A stretch of DNA of 64,000 nucleotides. Source: Luteibacter sp. Sphag1AF. GTDB lineage: Bacteria; Pseudomonadota; Gammaproteobacteria; Xanthomonadales; Rhodanobacteraceae. Below the pieces are notes generated by a model. The model did not search any database. It saw nothing but the letters and a program-made list of their open reading frames with translations, and was not told the DNA's origin. Positions 44,668-53,045 of this stretch are shown one piece after another. How positions within the stretch are numbered: the first letter of the stretch is position 1; each line of letters starts with the position of its first letter. Made by a program: the position numbers and the translations under genes. The DNA is taken from positions 1-64,000 of the forward strand of contig NZ_JACHYH010000001.1 of the NCBI RefSeq assembly GCF_014192715.1, written 5' to 3'.

Positions 44668-44942
44668 GAATTCAGGCGCCCTCGGTGATGCAGGAGATTG
44701 CGGGTGGCATGCAAAGCCCGACTGTGCGTCAGGAAGCCCCGTATCATGCCATAGGGGAGCACCCGACTCGCCTGGAGGGCCCTTTGGCCCGGCCAGGGGC
44801 TGCCACACCCGCATGTCCTTGCGATGACGCCCGGCGGCAATATTTGGGTTACGCTTGACCGGTTGTGGCCTGGTTCAGGCTCGCGATGCGGGAGACGGCA
44901 CTTCGGCGCCGCCTCGTCCCCGGCAATACTTCGGAAGACCCA

Positions 44943-46493
44943 ATGGCAACCCAGAACCCGGCAATCCAGACACCACCCGTTTCACAGACCAAGTCCTTCA
45001 GTACCGTATTCCTGATCGAGATGTGGGAGCGCTTCGGCTTCTACGGCATGCAGGTGCTGATGGTCACCTACATGGTAAAGAAGCTCGGCTTCGGGGACAG
45101 TGACGCAAACCTCGTCTGGGGTGCTGCGGCGGCCCTGATCTACGCCACCCCCGCCATCGGTGGCTGGATCGGCGACAAACTGCTGGGCACCCGCCGCACC
45201 ATGCTTACCGGTGCCGTGGTCCTGGCAATGGGTTACGCCCTGCTCTGGGTTCCGACCAACAACCCGTATTTCCTGTACATGGCGCTCGGCGTCATCGTCG
45301 TCGGCAACGGCATGTTCAAGCCGAACGCCGGCAACCTCGTGCGCAAGATCTACGAGGGCGACGAGGTGCGCATCGACAGCGCATTCACCATTTACTACAT
45401 GGCGGTGAACATCGGCTCCACGGTGTCTATGCTGCTCACCCCGTGGATTCGCGACTACGTGGGCAAGCAGTATGGCGATGCCCTCGGCTGGCACACCGCG
45501 TTTGGCGTGTGCTCGATCGGCCTCGTGCTGGGCCTCATCAACTATGCGCTGATGCGCCGCACGCTGGCTCACGTGGGCTCCGCCCCGGACGAGCAGCCGC
45601 TGAACGTCTCGCGCGCCCTGGGCGTTTTCCTCGGCGGCATTGCGCTGGTGCTCGCTTCTGCGTTCATCCTCCAGAGCAAGGCCATCGCTCAGGCCTGCGT
45701 ATACGCCGCCGGTGTGGTGATCCTGTTCATCTTCGCCCACCTCATCCGCTCCAGCGCACGCAACGAGCGCGCGGGGCTGGTGGCGGCACTGGTGCTGACG
45801 GTGCAGACGATCTTCTTCTTCGTCTTCTACCAGCAGATGTCGACCTCGCTGAACCTGTTTGCCCAGCGCAACGTCAACCTCTCGTTCGACCTGTTCGGCT
45901 TGCACCTGTTCAACTGGATTCCGGAACAGTTCCAGTCGCTCAATGCGATCTGGATCGTGGTCCTCAGCCCCGTCCTCGTGTTCATCTACAACACGATGGG
46001 CCGCACCGGCAAAGATCTCCCGATTGCCGCGAAGTTCGCACTGGGCTTCCTGGCCGTTGCCGCCGGCTTCTTCATGTACGGCGTGGGCAGCCACTCGGCC
46101 ATCGCCGGCCAGGTGTCGTCCTGGTACATGGTGTGGGGCTATGGCCTGTACTCCCTGGGTGAGTTGCTGGTCAGCGGCCTGGGCCTGGCCATGATCGCCC
46201 GCTACGTGCCGGCGCGCATGGGTGGCTTCATGATGGGCGCCTACTACGTGGCCGTGGGTGTCGCCCAGTACGTGGGCAGCGTGGTGGCCAATCTGGCGGC
46301 CATTCCGAAGGATCTGACCGATCCGGTGCAGTCGCTGACCATCTACACCAGCCTGTTCAACAAGCTGGGCTTTGCGGGCGTGCTCTGCACGGCCATCGCG
46401 GTGGCCATGCTGCCGCTGATGAAGAAGCTCTCGCTGAGCCATGCGCTGGGGAATATCCCGCCCGTTCCGCCGGTACACAACGAAGACCTGTAA
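44943..46493 (+). CDS. POT/PTR-family proton-dependent oligopeptide transporter (516 aa)
   Basis: Second peptide symporter in the window. Signatures: TVFLIEMWERFGFYGMQVLM, GGWIGDKLLGTRRTML, NGMFKPNAGNLVRKIYEGDE and FTIYYMAVNIGSTVSMLLTP. About 14 helices (for example FFFVFYQQMSTSLNLFA in the centre). It differs from the one at 7.6 kb in the linker and C-terminus, so the two may differ in range. Start: ATG at 44943 after GGAAG at good spacing; the longer frame to 44865 is not needed. Ends in a good terminator. Upstream (44668-44942) is a gene-free leader with GC-rich palindromes. Confidence 0.93.
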   Translation: MATQNPAIQTPPVSQTKSFSTVFLIEMWERFGFYGMQVLMVTYMVKKLGFGDSDANLVWGAAAALIYATPAIGGWIGDKLLGTRRTMLTGAVVLAMGYALLWVPTNNPYFLYMALGVIVVGNGMFKPNAGNLVRKIYEGDEVRIDSAFTIYYMAVNIGSTVSMLLTPWIRDYVGKQYGDALGWHTAFGVCSIGLVLGLINYALMRRTLAHVGSAPDEQPLNVSRALGVFLGGIALVLASAFILQSKAIAQACVYAAGVVILFIFAHLIRSSARNERAGLVAALVLTVQTIFFFVFYQQMSTSLNLFAQRNVNLSFDLFGLHLFNWIPEQFQSLNAIWIVVLSPVLVFIYNTMGRTGKDLPIAAKFALGFLAVAAGFFMYGVGSHSAIAGQVSSWYMVWGYGLYSLGELLVSGLGLAMIARYVPARMGGFMMGAYYVAVGVAQYVGSVVANLAAIPKDLTDPVQSLTIYTSLFNKLGFAGVLCTAIAVAMLPLMKKLSLSHALGNIPPVPPVHNEDL

Positions 46494-46496
46494 AAT

Positions 46497-46527
46497 AAAA
46501 GGCCACCCCTCACCGGGTGGCCTTTTT
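46497..46527 (+). terminator. Rho-independent terminator after the second POT gene
   Basis: AAAAGGCCACCC / GGGTGGCC with a six-base loop, followed by TTTTT. It ends the POT transcript just before the RegB-like kinase, whose start lies 25 bases downstream. Confidence 0.9.
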
Positions 46528-46551
46528 CTTCATGGCATTGCCACCTTCCCC

Positions 46552-47835
46552 GTGACCGATCAACGCAAATCGCTGCGCCCCCGCTCAGGCCCCTTCGCCC
46601 TCGCGCGAACCCTGGCGTGGCTTCGCCTGTGTGCCATTGCCGGGCAGAGCGTGGCGATCATGTTCTGCTCCACGGTCATGGGCATGGACGTCGCGCTGCT
46701 GCCGCTGTTCATCGGCGTGGGCATGCTTGCCATCTTTGCCGCGTACGCCTCCTGGCGCCTGCTGCAGCCGTGGCCGCTCAGCGAATGGGAAGCCGTGGTG
46801 CACATCGCGGCCGACACCATGGTGCTGGGCTATCTGCTGTATTTCACGGGCGGCGCCAGCAACCCCTTCGTGACCCTGCTGCTGGTACCCATCGCGCTCG
46901 CGGCAGCGGCGTTGACGGTGGGGGGCGTATCGGTCGTTGCGGCGCTGGCCGGTCTGGCTTACGTCCTTCTGGTGCCTTTCCACGTGCCGCTGCCAACCAG
47001 CGGCAGCCAGGCCACCGACTTCGATCTGCACGTGGCCGGCATGGGCGTGAACTTCATCGTTACTGCGGTGCTGCTGGGCGTGTTCATCAGCAACCTGGCA
47101 CGCACGCTTCGCATGCAGCAGTCCGAAGTGCAGCGTGTACGCGAACGCGCCCTGCGCGACGAAGGCATTCTCGCCATCGCCACCCAGGCAGCCGGCGCGG
47201 CGCACGAACTGAATACGCCGCTGTCCACTATGCGCACGCTGCTGCCGGAGTTGCAGCGCGAACACGCGGCGGACAAGGTGCTCGCCGACGACCTGGAATT
47301 GCTGCAGGGCCAGGTGGATCGCTGTCGCACCATTCTTCGCGAGATGGTGGCCTTCGGTCAGGCGCAGCTGTCTCAGGTGCCTGAGCGGCTGACGCTGGAC
47401 GCGTTCCTGCACGGCTGCCTGGAGCGCTTCCAGTTGCTGCGCCCGGAAGCCGACCTGGAAGTGCTGCTCAGTGACGCTGCCGGCGCGACCCTGCTGCGTT
47501 CGCCGCCCGGATTGCGCCACGCGCTCATCAACCTGCTCAACAACGCCGTGGACGCTTCGTCCCTCAACGACAGCGTGGCCGTGACGCTGGAAGCCCGCGT
47601 CGATGGTGCCTGGCTGGAGCTGATCGTCAGCGACCACGGCCCCGGCTTTGACGAAGAAGACGACGAACTCGGCACACTGGGCCAGTCGCGCAAAACCACC
47701 GGTCTCGGCCTTGGGCTCGCCCTGGCCGAAGCCACGGCGGAACGCCTCGACGGCGAACTGGCCGCCACCAATACTGACCGGGGAGCCGAGATGCGACTGC
47801 GTCTGCCTCTTGCGGTCATCGGAGAGCGCACATGA
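46552..47835 (+). CDS. regB: RegB/PrrB-type redox-sensing histidine kinase (427 aa)
   Basis: Membrane sensor of the RegB/PrrB/ActS family, which phosphorylates its RegA partner when the quinone pool or electron flow is reduced. Six hydrophobic segments occupy residues 20-185. They include the quinone-sensing motif GGASNPF (100-106), the RegB heptad GGxxNPF. The H-box is QAAGAAHELNTPLSTMRTLL, with phospho-acceptor His218. A cysteine in VDRCRTILREM (258) sits near the place of the redox-active Cys described in RegB. ATPase motifs follow: ALINLLNNAVDASSL (N-box), LIVSDHGPGFDEED (D-box) and TTGLGLGLALAEATAERLDG (G-box). Start: GTG at 46552 has no clear ribosome site, so the start is uncertain. 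It overlaps the regulator by four bases. Confidence 0.85.
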   Translation: MTDQRKSLRPRSGPFALARTLAWLRLCAIAGQSVAIMFCSTVMGMDVALLPLFIGVGMLAIFAAYASWRLLQPWPLSEWEAVVHIAADTMVLGYLLYFTGGASNPFVTLLLVPIALAAAALTVGGVSVVAALAGLAYVLLVPFHVPLPTSGSQATDFDLHVAGMGVNFIVTAVLLGVFISNLARTLRMQQSEVQRVRERALRDEGILAIATQAAGAAHELNTPLSTMRTLLPELQREHAADKVLADDLELLQGQVDRCRTILREMVAFGQAQLSQVPERLTLDAFLHGCLERFQLLRPEADLEVLLSDAAGATLLRSPPGLRHALINLLNNAVDASSLNDSVAVTLEARVDGAWLELIVSDHGPGFDEEDDELGTLGQSRKTTGLGLGLALAEATAERLDGELAATNTDRGAEMRLRLPLAVIGERT

Positions 47836-48413
47836 GTGAACACGCCGTACCCGTTCCGGGCCGTCCCCTGCTGATCATCGACGACGACACCACGTTTGCC
47901 CGGGTGCTGACCCGCGCGCTGTCGTCGCGTGGCTTTGAAGTCATCGCCACCGACAACGCCGATGATGCGCGCGCCCTTACCCGTCGCCATCAGCCGCGCT
48001 ACTGCGTGCTGGATCTGAAACTCGGTGACGAAAATGGCCTGCGCCTGATTCCCGAATTGCAGGCACTGGTGCCGGACATCCGTGTACTGCTGCTCACCGG
48101 CTATGCCTCCATTGCCACGGCCGTGGAAGCGATCAAGCGCGGCGCCCACGACTATCTGGCCAAGCCTGTCGACGCCGATGCCGTGGTACGCGCCCTGCTG
48201 GACGGCGACAGCGGCACTGAAAACGACGACCTGCTGGACGCTCCCGATGCCCCGCTGCCATTGCGTCGGCTGGAGTGGGAACACATCCAGCGCGTGCTGA
48301 CCGAATGCGAAGGCAACATTTCCGAAACGGCCCGTCGCCTCGGCATGCACCGGCGCACGCTGCAGCGCAAGCTCAGCAAGCATCCGGTGCGCGAGCGTCC
48401 CGAAGAATCCTGA
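47832..48413 (+). CDS. regA: RegA/PrrA-type response regulator (193 aa)
   Basis: Receives phosphate from the RegB-like kinase and controls redox-responsive genes. The receiver domain has LLIIDDDTTFARVL (acidic pocket), Asp61 in VLDLKLGDENG, LLTGYASIATAVEAIKRGAH and YLAKPVDAD with the conserved Lys. The C-terminal Fis-type helix-turn-helix EGNISETARRLGMHRRTLQR is nearly the family consensus, and the linker is short as in RegA. ATG overlaps the kinase stop (ATGA). The next gene starts 14 bases downstream, which suggests that the two genes after it are targets or members of the same operon. Confidence 0.88.
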   Translation: MSEHAVPVPGRPLLIIDDDTTFARVLTRALSSRGFEVIATDNADDARALTRRHQPRYCVLDLKLGDENGLRLIPELQALVPDIRVLLLTGYASIATAVEAIKRGAHDYLAKPVDADAVVRALLDGDSGTENDDLLDAPDAPLPLRRLEWEHIQRVLTECEGNISETARRLGMHRRTLQRKLSKHPVRERPEES

Positions 48414-48427
48414 CCGGAGACAAAACC

Positions 48428-49621
48428 ATGTGGCGTCGACTTCTGCTTGCCTGCCTTCTGCCGTGTGCTGCGCTCGCGCAGGGTCACGATGGCATGTCCA
48501 TGAACCATGCCATGCCCATGGAAGGCCACGCGTCCACGCTGGGCTTCAGCGCCGCGCTGGATAGCCATGGCCGCTTATGGGTCGTGGATGTCGATGGCCA
48601 GCATGTACGGGTGCGCCATTCCGACGACATGGGCCGCACGTTGAGCGAGCCGGCCATCGTCAATGCGGTGGCCGAACCGGTGTATGCCGAAGGCGAGAAC
48701 CGGCCGAAGATCCTCATCGGCCCCGCCAACGAGATCTACGTGAGCTGGTCGCAGCCACGCAAGGCGCCGTGGACCGGCTTCGTGCGGTTCGCGCGCTCGC
48801 TGGACGGCGGCGCGCATTTCGACACCCCCGTCACCGTGCACAGTGATCGCCAGGAAATCACCCACCGCTTCGATTCCATCGCCCTGGATGGCAAGGGCCG
48901 CATCGTGGTGGCGTGGATCGACAAGCGCGACATGGAAGCGGCCAACGCCGCAGGCAAAACGTATCTTGGCGCGGCCACGTATTACACGTGGTCAGACGAC
49001 CGCGGCGCCACATTCCGGCCGGAACGAAAGATCACCGACCACAGCTGCGAGTGTTGCCGCATCGCGCTGGCGAAGACCCCGGACGGCAACGTCGCCGCAT
49101 TCTTCCGCGCGGTCTATGGCGACAATATCCGCGATCACGCTTTCGCCGTGTTGCCGACCAGCAACGCTGCCGTCCAGCCGCAGCGTGCCACGTTCGAGCA
49201 ATGGCACATCGAAGGTTGTCCGCATCACGGCCCGTCGCTCGCCATCAGCAACAGCGGCGTACGCCATGCCGTGTGGTTCAGCGCGGTGGACGGACACGCG
49301 ACCATCCACTACGGACAACTGCAACCGGGCAAGTCACCCGTCCATCTCATGGATGTGGCCACGCAGGGCGCCTCCCATGCCGATATCGCCGTCGCTGGCA
49401 AACATGTGTGGATTGTCTATCACCAGCAGTCGGCTGATGGCCTTTCGCTGATGGTGCGTGAGTCCACCGATGGCGGCACATCGTTCCAGGACGCCCGGGA
49501 AATTGCCCGCACACCATCGAGCGCGGGCTGGCCCGAGCTGGTGCTGCTGCGCGACCGCGCCTTCGTCGCGTGGAATACCGCAGAGGGGTTTCGTCTGGTG
49601 CCCACCGAGGCGCTGCAATGA
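48428..49621 (+). CDS. Exported sialidase/BNR-fold beta-propeller protein with Met/His-rich N-terminus (397 aa)
   Basis: Six-bladed beta-propeller protein of the sialidase superfamily. Signal peptide MWRRLLLACLLPCAALAQ, then a short metal-ligand-like stretch HDGMSMNHAMPMEGH (Met/His-rich, copper-type). BNR/Asp-box-like motifs recur: RHSDDMGRTLSEP, ARSLDGGAHFDTP, TWSDDRGATFRPE, VRESTDGGTSFQDA. In the third blade an unusual cluster SCECCR (Cys-Glu-Cys-Cys) could bind metal or form disulfides. Active-site Arg triad and catalytic Glu of true sialidases are not obvious, so enzyme activity is doubtful. It sits 14 bases after the RegA-like regulator and overlaps a thioredoxin-like gene (ATGA), implying a redox- or copper-linked role. 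Confidence 0.65.
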   Translation: MWRRLLLACLLPCAALAQGHDGMSMNHAMPMEGHASTLGFSAALDSHGRLWVVDVDGQHVRVRHSDDMGRTLSEPAIVNAVAEPVYAEGENRPKILIGPANEIYVSWSQPRKAPWTGFVRFARSLDGGAHFDTPVTVHSDRQEITHRFDSIALDGKGRIVVAWIDKRDMEAANAAGKTYLGAATYYTWSDDRGATFRPERKITDHSCECCRIALAKTPDGNVAAFFRAVYGDNIRDHAFAVLPTSNAAVQPQRATFEQWHIEGCPHHGPSLAISNSGVRHAVWFSAVDGHATIHYGQLQPGKSPVHLMDVATQGASHADIAVAGKHVWIVYHQQSADGLSLMVRESTDGGTSFQDAREIARTPSSAGWPELVLLRDRAFVAWNTAEGFRLVPTEALQ

Positions 49622-50082
49622 AAGCCTTTTTGCTTGCGCTGGTTCTGGGTCTCGCACCTGCCGCCGCGTGTGCCGGCGACATCACGGTGCTGTCTGCCAG
49701 TGACGTGAAAGCACTGACCGCACCGCCCGCACGCGGCGAGCGCGTCATCGCGCTCTGGGCACTGGACTGTGCTTATTGCGAAGAGAACCTGAGCGCGCTG
49801 GCAAAACTCGCGCATGACCACGCTGACATGGAGCTGGTGTCGGTCGCCACGGACAGCATCAGCCAGCGTGAACTCATCCGCGCACGGCTGGCCAACGCGG
49901 GCCTTTCCACGCTGACCGCACGCGCGTACGCCGACGCAACACCGGAGCGCATCAACTTTCTGATCGATCCGGGCTGGGGTGGCGAAACACCGCGCACGCT
50001 GGTGATCCGGGCGGATGGGTCACGGATGGGAATCAGTGGACTGTTGAATGCCGCAGCCCTGAGCCGTATCGCGACTCCCTGA
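49618..50082 (+). CDS. Exported thioredoxin-fold protein with CxxC motif (154 aa)
   Basis: Signal peptide MKAFLLALVLGLAPAAACAG, then a TlpA/ResA-like thioredoxin fold: RVIALWALDCAYCEENLSAL carries the redox CAYC motif, ELVSVATDSISQRELIRARL, and RINFLIDPGWGGETPRTLVI with the cis-Pro region. It is shorter than typical TlpA proteins, so may be a minimal periplasmic disulfide reductase. It overlaps the preceding beta-propeller protein by four bases. Because that protein has a CECC cluster, this gene may maintain its cysteines (inference). The asparaginase gene downstream is convergent and ends only 26 bases away. Confidence 0.75.
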   Translation: MKAFLLALVLGLAPAAACAGDITVLSASDVKALTAPPARGERVIALWALDCAYCEENLSALAKLAHDHADMELVSVATDSISQRELIRARLANAGLSTLTARAYADATPERINFLIDPGWGGETPRTLVIRADGSRMGISGLLNAAALSRIATP

Positions 50083-50107
50083 GGGAGCCGGATCGCTCGC
50101 GAACGAA

Positions 50108-51127
50108 TCACTCGGCCTCCGACAATCCATCATCCTCGTCGCCATAAATCGCCACATGCGGCACACCGTCCGCACCGATCCAGCCACGGAACATGCCGTC
50201 CGTATTGAACGGCATGGCGATATGCCCGTCACGGTCCAGTGCAATGGCGCCGCCGTTGCCGCCCAGTGACGGAATTTCCTGATTGATGACTTCCGCCGCG
50301 GCACGCGACAACGGCACACGCATCTGCGTCACCCGCATGCACACCTCGTGCGCGGCCACGGTGCGGATGTAAAACTCGCCCCAGCCCGTACCGGACATCG
50401 CACAGCCGTCATTGGCATAGGTGCCCGCACCGATCAATGGTGAATCACCGATGCGTCCCCAGCGCTTGTCGGTCATGCCACCGGTCGAGGTGCCTGCCGC
50501 CAGATGACCTGCGGCATCCAGTGCCACGGCGCCCACGGTGCCGAAATGCTTCGCTGTTTCCTCATCCGCGTGCGGCACTTTCTGCGCGTCTTCTTTCAGC
50601 GCCTTCTGCAATTGCTGCCAGCGCTCTTCGGTACGGAAATAGGATGGATCGACCAGTTCCACGCCGTTCTCTTTGGCGAATGCTTCAGCGCCTGCGCCAG
50701 CCAGCATCACGTGCGGTGAGTGGTCCATGACGCTGCGCGCCAGCAGAATCGGATTCCTGACCCGCTGTACACCTGCAATCGCGCCCGCCTTCAACGTGGA
50801 GCCATCCATGATGGCTGCGTCGAGTTCGTTCTTGCCCTCGTGGGTGAAGACGGCACCCTTGCCCGCGTTGAAATTCGGATCGTTCTCCAGAACCACGATC
50901 GCTGCGCTCACTGCATCCACGGCCGCCTTGCCCGACTTCAGTTCGGCATAACCTGCGGTCAGCGCCTGAGTCAGCGCCGCGCGCACTGCCTTATCTCTGG
51001 CGGGCGACATGTCGCGCTTGATGACGCCAGCGCCGCCATGAATGACCAGAACCGGCGTCGCGGCGGATACCCATCCTGCGACCGCCATCGACGCGATGGC
51101 CAGAGCAAATGAAATGTGACGCTTCAT
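50108..51127 (-). CDS. Isoaspartyl peptidase / L-asparaginase, exported (339 aa)
   Basis: Ntn-hydrolase that self-cleaves and then removes isoaspartyl dipeptides or deamidates asparagine. Signal peptide MKRHISFALAIASMAVAGWV then SAA. Motifs: VLVIHGGAGVIKRDMSPARD, DPNFNAGKGAVFTHEGKNEL, DAAIMDGSTLKAGAIAGVQR and the autocleavage/nucleophile site HFGTVGAVALDAAGHLAAGT, where Thr of GTVG is the new N-terminus of the beta subunit. GGMTDKRWGRIGDSPLIGAG and SGTGWGEFYIRTVAAHEV complete the substrate pocket. Length matches the periplasmic family. Start at 51127 gives the signal peptide; 39 extra upstream codons are discarded. Convergent with the thioredoxin-like gene. Confidence 0.93.
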   Translation of the reverse strand: MKRHISFALAIASMAVAGWVSAATPVLVIHGGAGVIKRDMSPARDKAVRAALTQALTAGYAELKSGKAAVDAVSAAIVVLENDPNFNAGKGAVFTHEGKNELDAAIMDGSTLKAGAIAGVQRVRNPILLARSVMDHSPHVMLAGAGAEAFAKENGVELVDPSYFRTEERWQQLQKALKEDAQKVPHADEETAKHFGTVGAVALDAAGHLAAGTSTGGMTDKRWGRIGDSPLIGAGTYANDGCAMSGTGWGEFYIRTVAAHEVCMRVTQMRVPLSRAAAEVINQEIPSLGGNGGAIALDRDGHIAMPFNTDGMFRGWIGADGVPHVAIYGDEDDGLSEAE

Positions 51128-51159
51128 GGCTAACTCCCTGGAGACGGGAGCGAGTATAG

Positions 51160-52158
51160 CTAGCCGTCGACGGCCTGCGGATGCGGAAAACGAATGCTGG
51201 CCACACGCGCCGCACCCGGCAATGCGCGAAGCTCCAGCGGCCACTGGAAACGGTCGCTGAGGCGACGGGCGATAGCCAGATCAAAGCCATGCCGGTCGAC
51301 CGAGGCATGCGCCTTGCGTACAGCCTGCGAGCCCGGCGCATCGATGGACGGATTGATGACGCTCACGCTGCCCGGCATCACGGTCACCACGATCTTGCCC
51401 TGATCGGTCTGTTGCAGCGCGTGCCGGATCAGCTGACCGCAGAGCACGGCAAAGACGCGCGGGGACGCATGCAGGGCAAACGTCGCCGGCTCATCCAATA
51501 CCAGCTCGACCGGGCGACCCACCGTCAACTCGCGTGCGTACTCCACTTCCTGGCGCAGCACGTCGTTGACGATGAAATCTTCTTCGACCAGGCCCTTGTC
51601 CGACTCGCGCGACAGAATGAGGAAGGCTTCCACCAGCGCCTCAAGTTCACGCGTGGAGCGGCGGATGCGCTCCAGAGAACGGTGGCCGAACTCACTGAGT
51701 GCGGGTTCATCGGAGAGCATGTCCGACGACATCTTGATGACCGTGAGCGGGCTGCGCAATTCGTGGCTGGCGTCGCGGGTGAAGTTGCGCTCGCGTTCAC
51801 CAAAGCTCTCGATGCGCGACGCAAACCCCTGGAGGCTTTTCACCAGCGAGATCACGTCGTGATCGGACCTGCGCGCATAGCTGCCCGCGCCGAACACATC
51901 CATATCCGGCTGATTCGGATCCCAGCGTTCCATGGCGCGGGCCAGTGCGGACACCGGCTGCCACTCCCGTGCCACCGCCAGCCACGAAAGGCCGCCGGAG
52001 CAAAGAACCACGGCGAGGACTGCCCACACCGGCGCAACGTTATTCATCCCCATGAAGATCGCCACAACGACGACGGCAATCTGGAGAACGAATACGATGG
52101 CCAGCCGGTGGGCAAATGTCCCACGCCGCGCCACTGCCTGTTTGACCCTGCCTTCCAT
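51160..52158 (-). CDS. Sensor histidine kinase with atypical ATPase domain (332 aa)
   Basis: Membrane kinase paired with the OmpR-type regulator upstream. Two helices (LAIVFVLQIAVVVVAIFMGM and WAVLAVVLCSGGLSWLAVA) with a very short external loop, a HAMP-like linker, then the H-box FTRDASHELRSPLTVIKMSS with His132. The ATP-binding part is abnormal: the N-box position reads LCGQLIRHALQQTDQG where Asn is expected, the D-box DxGxG is replaced by VSVINPSIDA, but a G-box-like HGFDLAIARRLSDRF remains. It may be a weak kinase or mainly a phosphatase. The start is uncertain; ATG at 52158 is assumed because the longer frame runs into the regulator gene. It overlaps nothing and ends before the asparaginase start. 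Confidence 0.8.
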   Translation of the reverse strand: MEGRVKQAVARRGTFAHRLAIVFVLQIAVVVVAIFMGMNNVAPVWAVLAVVLCSGGLSWLAVAREWQPVSALARAMERWDPNQPDMDVFGAGSYARRSDHDVISLVKSLQGFASRIESFGERERNFTRDASHELRSPLTVIKMSSDMLSDEPALSEFGHRSLERIRRSTRELEALVEAFLILSRESDKGLVEEDFIVNDVLRQEVEYARELTVGRPVELVLDEPATFALHASPRVFAVLCGQLIRHALQQTDQGKIVVTVMPGSVSVINPSIDAPGSQAVRKAHASVDRHGFDLAIARRLSDRFQWPLELRALPGAARVASIRFPHPQAVDG

Positions 52159-52183
52159 CCTGTCTACACCCAGCCTTCCTGAT

Positions 52184-52912
52184 TCAAGCTGATTGAGAGG
52201 CGGCGACTTCGGAATCGAGGTCGGCCAGACGGTAACCCGCCGAATGAATGGTGTGCAGCAGTGGATGATCAAACGGCTTGTCGATCACCCGACGCAGGTT
52301 GTACAGGTGCGAACGCAGCGTGTCCGAATCGGGCAGCGTGTCGCCCCAGATTTCGCGTTCGATGTCACGACGGCTGACCACACGCGGAGATTCGCGCATG
52401 AGGATGGCCAGAAGCTTGAGACCAATGGGCGAAACCGTCAGTTCCGAACCACCACGGGTCAGGCGCAGGGTGGCCGTGTCCAGCGTCATGTCGCCAACCG
52501 TCAGCACTTCGGAGGAGACCTGGCGGCGGTCGCGGCGAATCAGGGCGCGCAGGCGCGCTTCCAGTTCGCGTACTTCAAAGGGCTTCACCAGATAATCGTC
52601 GGCACCGGCTTCCAGGCCAACCAGTTTGTCTTCCAGCGTGTCACGCGCGGTCAGCATCAGCACCGGCGTCGATTTCTTGCCGTCCTTGCGAATCTTGCGG
52701 CATACGTCCAGACCGTCCATGCCCGGAAGCATGAGGTCCAGCACAACCACGTCGTAGCTGTTGGCAACGGCAAGATGCAGGCCAATGACGCCGTCCTGGG
52801 CGTAGTCGACCGTGTAGCCCTTGCGCTCAAGAAACTCACCCACCATCTCGGCGATCTGGCGGTGGTCCTCAATCAGCAGGATCATCCCGCTCTGTAAGTC
52901 GTGTGCACTCAT
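52184..52912 (-). CDS. OmpR/PhoB-family response regulator (242 aa)
   Basis: Two-component transcription factor. Receiver: MILLIEDHRQIAEMVGEFLE, Asp59 in VVVLDLMLPGMDGLDV, PVLMLTARDTLEDKLVGLEA with the Thr switch, and YLVKPFEVRELEARLRALIR with the conserved Lys. The winged-helix DNA-binding domain is clear: LTVSPIGLKLLAILMRESPR, VVSRRDIEREIWGDTLPDSD and LRSHLYNLRRVIDKPFDHPL then TIHSAGYRL. Start chosen at 52912, seven bases after AGGAG. Its kinase follows on the same strand after 25 bases. The upstream side is a 133-base gap with the tesA gene ending beyond it on the same strand. Target genes unknown. Confidence 0.95.
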   Translation of the reverse strand: MSAHDLQSGMILLIEDHRQIAEMVGEFLERKGYTVDYAQDGVIGLHLAVANSYDVVVLDLMLPGMDGLDVCRKIRKDGKKSTPVLMLTARDTLEDKLVGLEAGADDYLVKPFEVRELEARLRALIRRDRRQVSSEVLTVGDMTLDTATLRLTRGGSELTVSPIGLKLLAILMRESPRVVSRRDIEREIWGDTLPDSDTLRSHLYNLRRVIDKPFDHPLLHTIHSAGYRLADLDSEVAASQSA

Positions 52913-53045
52913 CAACCTGCTCCTTTGCTGATTCACAAATGTGAAGAGTTAACGGTCGGGCCGGTGAGAGCAGCGTGAAGACCGGAAATGCCATTCATTT
53001 TCCGGCGAGGGATGTGCACGAAAGGTGTGGGAACCGCAGTGGTCG

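Noticed and set aside
44668-44942. A riboswitch before the second POT gene
   Set aside because: Only generic GC-rich palindromes are visible; no known riboswitch core was recognised.
44982-46478. A 498-codon minus-strand frame opposite the second POT transporter
   Set aside because: Complement of a membrane protein gene, His/Gln-rich, without start signals.
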